A stretch of 59,668 nucleotides of DNA, taken from the NCBI RefSeq assembly GCF_000350225.1, contig NW_005179349.1, positions 1 through 59,668 of the forward strand, in the 5' to 3' direction. Position numbers and translations under genes: made by a program. This DNA comes from Chondrus crispus (lineage: Eukaryota > Rhodophyta > Florideophyceae > Gigartinales > Gigartinaceae). Below the pieces are notes generated by a model, which was not told the DNA's origin, did not search any database, and saw only the letters and a program-made list of their open reading frames with translations. Positions 50,678-59,668 of this stretch are shown piece by piece (position 1 is the stretch's first letter; every line of letters starts with the position of its first letter).

Positions 50678-53600
50678 ATGGATGACCAAAGCTCTGGATC
50701 GGTCAGAATCGAGAAGCTGACCGCATCTAACTTTTACATCTGGAAGCAGAAAATCCAGCTACTGCTTGCTCTCCGAGATGTCGATCAATACGTTTTTGAT
50801 GATATCCCGGAGAATGCGACGTCAGGTGACCGGAGAAAATGGATCCGTGGTTATTGAAAATGTGCGACTACATGCTGTTATCTGAAAAGGTCAAAATCGA
50901 GTGACACGTGTACATGACTGCACGGTCCGGGCGCTCTTACCCATATCACGACATGACACGTGTAAAATCCCAGATTTTGGGGTTCCGGGGACGAAAGTGG
51001 CCTCTCGGAGGGTCATGCAAATTTGCATAGTTTTGCCAAGTGGAACCTTGGCCCGTAGCACTATAGACTACACAGGAAATACTGCAATTCTATTGGCCCT
51101 CAGGTCTAATGCTGCAAATCTATTGGTCGAGCGTTGTCCACGTGTGCGTCATTGGCCTTGTGATGTACTTTAAATGGCCTGTATATGCCATAATTACGTT
51201 GTTTTGGGGGTTTCAAGTGGTTTGCCATGGTTGTAATGGGTAATTGCATGGAGCCCCCGGGCGGGACACATGTATGCCGTGTACACATGTACACGTCGCC
51301 AGGTGGATTCGTGTACGTACACATGTACACGCATCCAGGTGTATGCACATGAGGGTTTACAGTTTTACAGTGTCAGACTGTTTGCGATCCTGCGCGTGTC
51401 CGAGTACAGTACATGTGAATCAAAAGTACAACAAGTACTTCTCGCGAGAGGAATACAGTTGTGCGATTATTCTGTGTACGCGTCACGCTGTATGCGAGTC
51501 TTGCGTGAGCACGCGCCGTTGCACTGTGCTCTCGTCATGGTGCGCCGTTGGATGCAAGTTCATGACAGTACTCGTGTGATTTACATGTATTCTCATGTGA
51601 GTTGTGTAGAAAGTCTGGATGCACATTGTTATAACTTGCCATAATTGTCTGACAGTGCTTGGCGAAATTAGTAAGGTGAGAAACAAGGATACGTATGGCG
51701 ATTGTGATATGAAAGACGTTTGCGTTGTTGGAAATAGACAAGTGCCAAGTTGTTCGTTGCACAACAATGAAGTCTGGCATGACTGGATGCAGAATAGTAA
51801 GGTGTGAAACAGTTGCATGCATAGGGCCATGGTTTACAGTCATTTGGAATGTGTAGAAATAGTTGTGAGCTAATAGTTACGAATCGATTCGTAAGGTGGA
51901 AATCGAACAGTATGGTCGGGCCACAAGAGGACCGCGCTTGGTCGCGCATAGTAGAGTATGGTTTACTGGGAGTCGGAGTAGAGCAATAGTGTAGCACTCG
52001 AAGTGTATAAGTATCGCAGGAAAACGGCTTCAAAGTAAACCTCGGCACCAACTCCTTCACTCACACACATCAACCTGCCTTCCTTCTTTCCCTTGCCCCT
52101 CCGAACCTACCATTAGTGGTGACGCAAAAGCAAAGGCAGTCATCGGACTCACGCTTTCTGATGACTACTTGCAACATGTGCGATGGTGTAGCAGTGCGAA
52201 AGAGACATGGGAAGCAATTCTGAATGTGTTTGAGCGTCATAATTTGCTCAACAAACTTGCTGCCCGTCGCGACTTTTACACTGTATCCATGCTCCCATCC
52301 GAGAAAGTGCTCGTGTTCATCAATCGTGTGAAGCAACTTGCTGCCAGATTGCAGTCAATGAGTGTTGAGATTGACGATAAAGAAATTGCAATGGCTGTGT
52401 TGAATGGCTTGCCTCCACGATTCGATAACTTGATTGTTGCTCTTGACGCACTTGGCAATGAAGATAAAGTGTTTGGACTCGAGTTTGTGAAGAGTCGTCT
52501 GCTGCAAGAAGAGCAACGAGAAAGCATGAAGACCGCTTCTGCTTCATCACCACATGCACCTGCACTTGTCAATCGTATGCCTATTCGACGCGATATGAAA
52601 TGTACGAATTGCAATAGACATGGGCATACTGCAGCGCGTTGCTGGGGCAAGGACGTGAATGGGCGCCGACCTGCACCGCCAGATGGGTTTCGGTCACGCA
52701 ACACTGGCTTAAAGCCAAGTGCATTCGTTTCTCGAGATGACAATTCTACTGCTGCCTTTGCGGAGAGTGACTTTACTTGCTTGCTTTCAACTTCTACTCC
52801 AGAAAAGAGGGCTGCAAACGCACGGTCATGGCTTGTCGATTCCGGTTGCAGCGCTCACATTACGTTTGATCGCTCTTTGTTCGTTACGTATGAACAGATG
52901 CAATCTGGATCAGTCGAGATGGGCACGAAGGCTAGAGCTAATGTCGCTGGTCGCGGCGAGGTAGAATTCATGTTGAACGTCAACGGTAGTCCACATCCTT
53001 GCAAATTGTCAAACGTTTTGCATGTCCCCGATTTCGGATACTCGCTACTGTCTGTTAGCCAAATGGTTTCAAAGGGTTTGCAAGTGTCATTTGAAAATGA
53101 AAAATGCCGCGTTACTGCAGGACCAACTGTAGTTGCCACAGCGAGTCAAGTTGGGGATTTGTACATACTTGACGTCATGAATGAAACCTTTTCTGCTCAC
53201 GTAGTTACCCTGCAGACGCTACATGAACGCATGGCCCATGTTAATGTACAAGGAATCGCATCAATGATTCACAATAATGTGGTAAGTGGCATCAACGTTC
53301 GTCAAAGCGATGTCATCAGTGCAATGAATCCGAAGTCTGACAATCACTCTCCCATTTGTCCTGCGTGTGTGTTTGGCAAAGCAACGCGATCAGTAATCCC
53401 GAAACAGCGATCATCGTCTCGAGCACAGAACTGTCTTGACTTGGTACATTCTGACGTTTGCGGTCCGCTCGAAGTACAGTCCATTGGTGGTTCGAGATAC
53501 TTCATTACATTTGTAGATGATCACTCGAACTGGGTAGTTGTGTACACGATGAGAAATAAATCCGAGGCGTTTGCAAAATACAAGTTGTATGAAAAGTTGG

Positions 53601-56122
53601 CTCAAACCCATACTGGTCGCAAAGTAAAGGTGCTTCGCACTGATCGAGGGGGAGAGTACTTGTCGAGGGAATTCAAGTCGCATTTAGATTTAAACGGTAC
53701 GCAGCACCAACTCACAACGGCGTACACCCCTGAACAAAACGGTGTTGCTGAACGTTTAAATCGAACTTTGATTGATCTTGTCCGCTCAATGCTTTCTCAT
53801 GAACAGGTCAGTAAGCGATTCTGGGCCGAGGCTCTTGCCACTTCGGTATATGTACGCAATCGAGTTACTTCACGCGCTTTGCCCGTTAATACAACTCCGC
53901 ACCACATTTGGATGAATTCTACTCCAAATGTTGGCCATTTGCGAGTATTTGGGTCAAAGTGTTGGTATACATTACCGAAATTAGAGCTCCGTAAGCTTGA
54001 CTTGCGAGCGCGTGAAGCGATGTTTCTTGGGTACTCGCAATGCAGTAAGGCATACAAACTTTGGGACGGAGAGTTGAATAAAATTGTTGTGTCACGGGAT
54101 GTCAAGTTTGATGAATCGACATGTGGTATGCATGACATTCCTGCACACGAAAGTGATTCAATCAACTCTGATGTTGACGTTGTACTGCTCGATGGCGACA
54201 ATGGGAATACAGCTGATACCCCAAATACGGATGAGGTCGGTTCTGAAGAGGATGAAGTTTCGGAGGAGGTTCTTGAAAACGATGGTGCTCATTCTGTAAG
54301 TGAGAATGATGAATATGAAGATGATGTACCAACTGCCGTCGAAACTCCGAATGTCACCCCTCCAACTCCGACTCCAGCTGTGCGAAGATCGTCTCGAGTC
54401 AGCAGACCTCCCGGATCATGGTGGAGGAGCAACTTTGCAGCTGCTCTTCTTTCACATGCGCATGTCGCTATTGAAGGTCCCAAGACTTTCAACCAGGCAA
54501 CCAACGGGCCTAAAGCTGCATTTTGGCAGACCGGCATTGACAAAGAACTTGCCTCGCAGACCAAGAATCGGACTTGGAAACTTGTTCCTCGATCTGAGGC
54601 GTCAAACATCTTGACATCTCGATGGGTTTTCAATGTCAAGCAGCTGCCTGATGCAAATGGCAATATAGTTGAAAGTGCAAAAGCCAGACTTGTTGCTCGT
54701 GGATTCCAGCAAGTGCAAGGTCTTGACTATACTGAGACATATGCCCCTGTCATAAAGTTTACGACTATTCGTCTACTTCTTGCCTTAGTTGCTCATTACG
54801 ACCTCGAACTTCATCAGATGGATGTCGTAACTGCGTTTTTGAACGGCGACTTGGATGAAGACATCTACATGGAGCAACCCGAAGGGTGCATTGACAAAAG
54901 CAAAAGTGATCACGTGTGCAAACTTTTGAAAGCACTTTACGGTCTTAAACAAGCACATCGTCAATGGCATGCCAAAGTGGATGATTTCTTAATTGGTGAA
55001 TTGGGATTCGAGACTTCGCGTAGTGATCCTTGTCTCTACATTAAACGCATTGGTAACACTATCATGCTGATTGCACTTTATGTCGATGACTTGTTACTCG
55101 CTGGTAGTGATATCGATGCCATCAAATGGATGAAGGGGGAGCTTAATAAACGGTTTGAGATGAAAGACCTTGGTGAAGCAAAAGTCTGCATTGGTCTTGA
55201 AATTCAAAGGGATCGCAGCGCCAAGACGTTGAGTCTCACTCAAACTAAGTATGCATCAAAAGTGCTTGAGCGTTTTCGAATGTCAACGTGTAACCCCTCT
55301 CTGACTCCAATGGAACAAGGTCACACAACCACGATTTCAACCGAAAACGACTCCGAAACAAATGTACCGTATCGTGAGGCAGTGGGATCCCTGATGTACT
55401 TGATGGTTGGCACTCGTCCAGACTTGGCATATGCGATTGGAAAGCTTTCTCAACATTCTGCCAACCCATGTGAGTCACACTGGGCAGGTGTGAAACGGGT
55501 AATGCGATACGTGCAAGGGACTCGAAACTTAGGAATCGTGTTTGACAATAAATCCAAATCGCCGGAGTTGTTCGGCTTCAGTGATGCTGACTGGGCCGGT
55601 TGTTCAGACTCTGGCAAGTCGACCAGCGGATATGTTTTCAAGTTCTGCGGTGGAGCGATCAGTTGGAGTTCCCGGAAACAGACTGTGGTTGCAACTTCGA
55701 CGTGTGAAGCTGAGTACATTGCACTATGTGAAGCGTGTAAGGAGGCGACTTGGTTGCGTCAAGTGGTTGCTGATGTTCTTGGACTTGATTCTGATCCCAC
55801 GATTGTGATGGGGTGTGACAATGCAGGGACTATTTCGTATGCACAGAATGAATCGGTCAACCGTCGTAACAAACATGTTGATGTGAAATACCACTATGTA
55901 CGAGATGCAATTAAGAGAAACGTCATTTCTTTGTCACATTGCCCGACCACTTCCATGCCTGCAGATATCCTGACGAAAGCACTTGGGCGAGTTCTGTTCC
56001 AGAAGTTTGTAGAACTTCTAGGGCTTGCAGTAGCTACTTCTGGTAAAAGCATGTGCTCGAGGGGGAGTGTTGTAATTCTACGACCACATGCTGATATGCA
56101 TGACAAACGACGACAGGTATGA
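50678..56122 (+). pseudogene. Copia family C Gag-Pol interrupted by a solo LTR
   Basis: ATG 50678 (MDDQSSGS). Fifty-eight codons precede the LTR B insertion, and the frame resumes at 52121 and runs uninterrupted to 56122. Motifs: zinc knuckle CTNCNRHGHTAARC at 52601, protease DSG at 52838, integrase TDRGGEY at 53642, RT YVDD at 55079, RNase H FSDADW and GCDNAG. As in the C fragment at 33887, the usual stop after the terminal KSM is lost (TGC), so the frame reads 23 codons into the 3' LTR. Insert plus target duplication is 1269 bp, a multiple of three, but the LTR contains stops. Confidence 0.88.
50852..52115 (+). repeat. Solo LTR B with 5 bp target duplication
   Basis: A complete 1264 bp LTR B in plus orientation, starting TATTG and ending CATTA, flanked by GTGGT at 50847-50851 and 52116-52120. 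The uninterrupted gene elsewhere has a single GTGGT-type site. This fixes the LTR ends and the 5 bp duplication for family B. A solo LTR is what remains when the two LTRs of a full element recombine. Confidence 0.95.
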
Positions 56123-57007
56123 CACGTGTAAAAGCAAAAACACTCTGCGTGACGAGCTGAGCAAGTTTGATTTTCAACGTGTACACGTGTGATTTCTGTA
56201 CACGGTTGCACTCTACAGTACTTCAGGAGCACGTTTGGTTTTCAAAGTGTACACGTGTGAAATATGTACACGGTTGCGGTGTACAGTACAATCTGAGCAT
56301 GTTTCTTTTTCCTTCGCCCGACACGTGTATGACCTGGACACATGTCCTCATTACACTGTCGGACGCGTACAGTACGCCTGCAGTCTTACAGACAAAGTGT
56401 AGAACCTTGGTGGGGGGTGCCTGGCACGTGCCAAAGGTTTACAGCGTCCATGGAGTGCAGCACGGGTACAGCAGGACACAAAGATACCGTTGCGCGAGTT
56501 TTCAATTCGTAAGGCAAAATGTGCACTGTTGTAATTGACAGTGGACAGGACCTCACGAGAGATTCAGATTCATAAGGCAACGTGTGCGCTGTAAACAGTC
56601 CTTGCAGGATTGATTTGAATTCGTAAGGCAACGTGTGAGCTGTAAACGTGCCTTACGAATTTGTGCCACGCTGGATTTGGAATAGTAAGGGAATTTGTGC
56701 TTTGCTGTGCTTTGTTGTACTGCCTTACTAATTTCTCCGTCATGACAGTGCTAATTCGTAAGGCGGTTTTCTGTTCTGTTTGTTGGGCCATCGCCAGTTT
56801 GGCTGAGTAGCAAGACGGGCACATGTGTTAGAGCCAATACATTTGTAGTATGTGTGTCGTAGTCTTTGGTAGTAGAGTTCTAGAAGATTGCAGAAGTGTA
56901 TAAGTAGTGCCAGAAGTTGGCGACTCAAAGTAAATCGGTACCCAATCCTTCAACTTCACCTCATCAACTGTCCTTCGATTTCCCTTTGCCCCGCTGACGT
57001 TCCAGTA
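56068..57007 (+). repeat. 3' LTR C of C1 (940 bp)
   Basis: TGTTGTAATTC to CCAGTA. Aligns with 10124-11062 in opposite orientation. Has the CACGTG palindromes (56120-56330), the CCTTACGAATT-type motifs (56510-56770) and TATAAGTAGTGCC near 56898. Confidence 0.88.
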
Positions 57008-57013
57008 GTTGCA

Positions 57014-57604
57014 CTAGGAGAAATTTGCGAACAGATATGTGAATTTATTTGGATGAAATCCATAACTATTCTGTTCACAAACTACCTTTAAGTGTGCGGC
57101 ACCGTTCTCGTGGCACTTCAGGTGCCCGTGAGACTCAAAGACGCGATTGCAAGGGATACAACGCGGAGTCTCCTTAGCGTGGGCAACTTGAATGCGATGA
57201 GACCTAGACTGAATGTGGTCGTAAAAGGCCTTCGCACTATTGCCACTAACGCCGCACACTTTACAATACCGCTTATACCGCGGGCACACCTTACGATTCC
57301 TCTTGCGCTCACGCTTAAACTCTTTATCCGCGAGAACAGCCGCTTTCCGAGCAGAAAGTCGATGCGTAGTTCTCTTTATTGGTGCGGGAACAGAGCGCGG
57401 AATACGAGGAATCCTATATGGTGCGCAACTCGAGGACGGACCCCGAAGCGCGAGCCGAGGTGAAGGTTGATCCTCAGGCTCAAGCACCTCAACGGATACG
57501 ACCTCCGATGTCCGAACCGTTCGACCGGTGACCAGCTTCCCAGGCGCAGAGCGCACCGGTACTAATTCCAGATCTAACACAACCCCGTAAAAACAGGTAT
57601 TCAC
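57014..57604 (-). CDS. Leader ORF: two U1/matrin-type zinc fingers (third copy)
   Basis: Both C-x2-C-x12-H-x5-H fingers and the basic region are intact. The usual TAG after CEQNS is changed to TAT here, adding 16 codons that run up to the C1 insertion. No ATG, as in the other copies. Closest to the B2 copy, with single replacements (VAHAK, LALRG). Confidence 0.6.
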   Translation of the reverse strand: MNTCFYGVVLDLELVPVRSAPGKLVTGRTVRTSEVVSVEVLEPEDQPSPRLALRGPSSSCAPYRIPRIPRSVPAPIKRTTHRLSARKAAVLADKEFKRERKRNRKVCPRYKRYCKVCGVSGNSAKAFYDHIQSRSHRIQVAHAKETPRCIPCNRVFESHGHLKCHENGAAHLKVVCEQNSYGFHPNKFTYLFANFS

Positions 57605-57684
57605 AATAAGGAATATGAAGATAATCGTCAGTAACAGATTTTGGAATTATTGCTCTTAAGAACCACCAAAACGTGCAAAGACAA

Positions 57685-58074
57685 TCACTTAGATGTGTAG
57701 GAAATGGAAAGAAACTCAAAACTTACTTTGCATGAGAGAACGAAGAAAAACCAAATGCGAGATTGACGACGACGGCGGTAGCGGGAGCGGAAACGAAGAC
57801 GAAGACCAAAGACAGAGACAGCAGCAAGAACCACAGCAAGAACAAAAGCCAAACCAAGAACGAAGACAACGAAGACAGCGGGGGCGATGACCAAAACCAA
57901 TTCACACAAGAGAGCAAGAACGACAGCAGCAGCGAAAACCAAAACCAAGAACGACGGCAAGAACGAGAGCGACAACGACAGCGAGAAGACCAGCGGAAAG
58001 AACGACGAGAAACGGCAGCGAAAACGACAGCGACAACGACGGCAGAAACAACGGAACGAGAACGACAGACTCAT
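57685..58074 (-). CDS. Leader ORF: hydrophobic 129-residue protein (third copy, doubtful)
   Basis: ATG 58074-58072. Same Leu/Val/Ala-rich core as the other two copies and also uninterrupted. The upstream frame remains open into the LTR, so the start is not certain. Confidence 0.3.
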   Translation of the reverse strand: MSLSFSFRCFCRRCRCRFRCRFSSFFPLVFSLSLSLSFLPSFLVLVFAAAVVLALLCELVLVIAPAVFVVFVLGLAFVLAVVLAAVSVFGLRLRFRSRYRRRRQSRIWFFFVLSCKVSFEFLSISYTSK

Positions 58075-58096
58075 GCAGTGAAACGACAGCGAGGGA

Positions 58097-58110
58097 CTGG
58101 GCCCATAACC
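58097..58110 (-). promoter_or_regulatory. Primer-binding site of the fourth B copy
   Basis: CTGGGCCCATAACC on the plus strand, adjoining the LTR at 58111. Confidence 0.85.
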
Positions 58111-58680
58111 TAATGGTAGGTTCGGAGGGGCAAGGGAAAGAAGGAAGGCAGGTTGATGTGTGTGAGTGAAGGATTTGGTACCGAGGTTTACTTTGAAGCC
58201 GTTTTCCTGCAATACTTATACACTTGGAGTGCTACACTATCGCTCTACTCCGACTCCCAGTAAACCATACTCTACTATGCGCGACCAAGCGCGGTCCTCT
58301 TGTGGCCCGACCATACTGTTCGATTTCCACCTTACGAATCGATTCGTAACTATTAGCTCACAACTATTTCTACACATTCCAAATGACTGTAAACCATGGC
58401 CCTATGCATGCAACTGTTTCACACCTTACTAATCTGCATCCAGTCATGCCAGACTTCATTGTTGTGCAACGAACAACTTGGCACTTGTCTATTTCCAACA
58501 ACGCAAACGTCTTCCATATCACAATCGCCATACGTATCCTTGTTTCTCACCTTACTAATTTCGCCAAGCACTGTCAGACGATTATGGCAAGTTATAACAA
58601 TGTGCATCCAGACTTTCTACACAACTCACATGAGAATACATGTAAATCACACGAGTACTGTCATGAACTTGCATCCAACG
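58111..58680 (-). repeat. 5' LTR B, partial
   Basis: First ~570 bp of LTR B counted from its internal end, broken in the sequence GCATCCAACGG. Confidence 0.85.
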
Positions 58681-58751
58681 GGGCCACAAGAGGACCGCGC
58701 TTGGTCGCGCATAGTAGAGTATGGTTTACTGGGAGTCGGAGTAGAGCGATA
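58681..58751 (+). repeat. Inverted LTR B fragment
   Basis: GGCCACAAGAGGACCGCG to GTAGAGCGATA is the reverse complement of about 58240-58310, placed directly after the LTR break. It forms a fold-back arrangement with a ~370 bp spacer. Confidence 0.85.
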
Positions 58752-59624
58752 GAGAGCGACTTCATCTTGATTAAGGTGTTTTCCAGCGTCATGGAAATCT
58801 CGGATTCGACGCGACGGAGAGCCAGTCCTCTCAAAGAGGAGGCTGTTGCGGACTAAAAGATCCCAGTACTTGACGGCAAGGTTCGGGGACCCTAGTAGTT
58901 GGAGACCGTTGCAGACGGCGGCGGAGATGCACATGTCGCTACTATCTCGGAACCGCACGGTCCCGTGTGTGGAAACGCGGTAGATCGGAGTCCGAGGATT
59001 GACAGCCCTGGAACGACCATGTATCATCTTCAGACTCCTGCCCTTTTGATCGGTGCAAAAACGATCAATACTTAAGAAGGCACTAATTCGGTCTCTCCCA
59101 CCAAACTGGAAGAGATCGTCAACAATCTTGTGAGTTGTACTATTCCCGGTTCCGGAAATTGCTAGAGTGTATAGCAAAATACGGTGAGGAAGGTTGGTTG
59201 CGGCGTCGACGCCATAGTACGTGTTGTCAACGTCGAGATAGATGGACGCAATATTCCACTCACTGTCGCCGATAATACATTACTGGTTTGTGTCCGATAA
59301 CGACTCTGTGAGACCAAGACGCCATATCTCTTCGAGAGAGACCTCTTCATCTGGCTTGCGGTGGAGCAGGGCGGTAATATGATCTCCTGGAAGGCTGCTG
59401 AACTCTTGTTCTGTTACGGCGTAACGGCGATGCCCGCGGGCCACCCAAATGTGGAACATGGAGCCCGTCTTGGAAACCTTGGTTACATCTGTTCGAGATG
59501 AGAGCTCGAACATTAAGTGGTCGCGGCTGGCGAAGCGTGCAGCTTTCAGAGCGAGATGCTTCCGCGGACGCTTACCTCCCGTGCTCTTCGCCGCTGTCTG
59601 CTTGGTCCTCGCGATCGTATTACG
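58752..59624 (-). pseudogene. Broken non-element gene with a histone H3-tail-like N-terminus
   Basis: One minus-strand frame from 59624 to the LTR junction. It begins RNTI then ARTKQTAAKSTGGKRPRKH, 22 of 26 residues matching the histone H3 tail (K4, K9, S10, K14, K18 and K23 kept; R8, A15, Q19, T22 changed; K27 is Phe). Then it diverges completely: no H3 core helices follow. The expected start Met is Ile (ATC, 59613-59615), TAG precedes at 59625-59627, TAA at 59282-59280 interrupts the frame in the middle, and the C-terminus is cut by LTR B. The part after the stop (IASIYLDVDNTYYGVDAA, AISGTGNSTTH and onward) I cannot identify; SGTGNST resembles a degenerate P-loop, weakly. An upstream exon outside the window is possible. 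Confidence 0.6.
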
Positions 59625-59668
59625 CTATGAGGGGGGCCAAAGAGGGCACACTTTCCAGCACACTGGCG
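59625..59668. other. Right edge, nothing recognised
   Basis: 44 bp upstream of the broken gene. No start codon or element sequence seen. Confidence 0.4.

Larger units (their letters stand above)
49889..57007 (+). mobile_element. Copia element C1, 5' LTR lost, split by solo LTR B
   Basis: Leader 49889-50677, gag-pol 50678-56122, polypurine tract 56059-56067 and 3' LTR C 56068-57007. The 5' LTR, primer-binding site and first part of the leader are missing where the Gypsy 3' LTR abuts. The right flank is GTTGC within a family B leader. The only coding damage is the inserted LTR B. Confidence 0.88.
57008..58751 (-). mobile_element. 5' end of a fourth family B element
   Basis: Minus-strand leader with both extra ORFs, primer-binding site and about 570 bp of the 5' LTR. 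Cut at 57008 by the C1 insertion; gag-pol does not follow. The LTR is broken at 58680 and followed by an inverted fragment of itself. Confidence 0.85.

Noticed and set aside
59128..59180. P-loop NTPase in the broken gene (SGTGNST)
   Set aside because: The essential Lys is Asn and no Walker B could be placed. Too weak to name a family.

Overview
The window is almost entirely retrotransposon DNA from a eukaryotic nuclear genome: nested LTR retrotransposons, no bacterial operons, and at most one degraded non-element gene at the right edge. The Copia polyproteins and the GC-rich chromodomain Gypsy element resemble those I know from oomycetes (Phytophthora and downy-mildew relatives). That assignment is inference from protein style only.

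Four families related to Ty1/Copia can be separated. A has 703-771 bp LTRs running TGTTGG to CTATA. C has nearly the same ORF as A, but ~940 bp LTRs running TGTTGT to CAGTA. B has 1264 bp LTRs running TATTG to CATTA, a different polyprotein and a long leader carrying two extra ORFs. D is a non-coding mini-element with 106 bp LTRs. In all four, the LTR is followed directly by a primer-binding site complementary to the anticodon arm of initiator tRNA-Met (half-tRNA priming, as in Drosophila copia).

Layout. 1-1560: 5' part of an A copy (-). 1561-9463: B1 (-), complete, with intact gag-pol. 9464-11062: leader and LTR of a C copy (-). 11063-13149: 3' half of an A copy (+). 13150-13421: mini-element D. 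13422-13802: A gag fragment (-). 13803-28421: B2 (-), open gag-pol, its 5' LTR split by A1 (+, 20546-27283). 28422-33365: degraded A2 (-). 33366-33471: LTR D. 33472-34724: 3' end of a C copy (-). 34725-36396: divergent LTR and 3' end of a B copy. 36397-36410: a scrap of LTR A. 36411-49888: a 13.5 kb Ty3/Gypsy element (+). 49889-57007: C1 (+), otherwise intact but split by a solo LTR B. 57008-58751: 5' end of a fourth B copy (-). 58752-59624: broken non-element gene (-).

The Gypsy element is the most unusual object. It has gag, then pol in the -1 frame with a plausible frameshift signal (slippery heptamer, 5 nt spacer, 9 bp stem) and a C-terminal chromodomain. About 5 kb beyond pol follow: a cluster of some twenty short hairpins, part of it a perfect 65 bp tandem array, and then a 763-codon ORF on the opposite strand that I do not recognise. 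The pol and antisense ORFs converge on the hairpin array.

Family B is also unusual: each of three leaders keeps an open frame for a basic protein with two U1/matrin-type C2H2 zinc fingers, in sense orientation upstream of gag-pol. At the far right, a broken gene begins with 26 residues of which 22 match the histone H3 N-terminal tail, followed by unrelated sequence. Most insertions lack matching target duplications, and several LTRs contain short inverted patches, so the locus has been reshaped by inter-element recombination and template switching.
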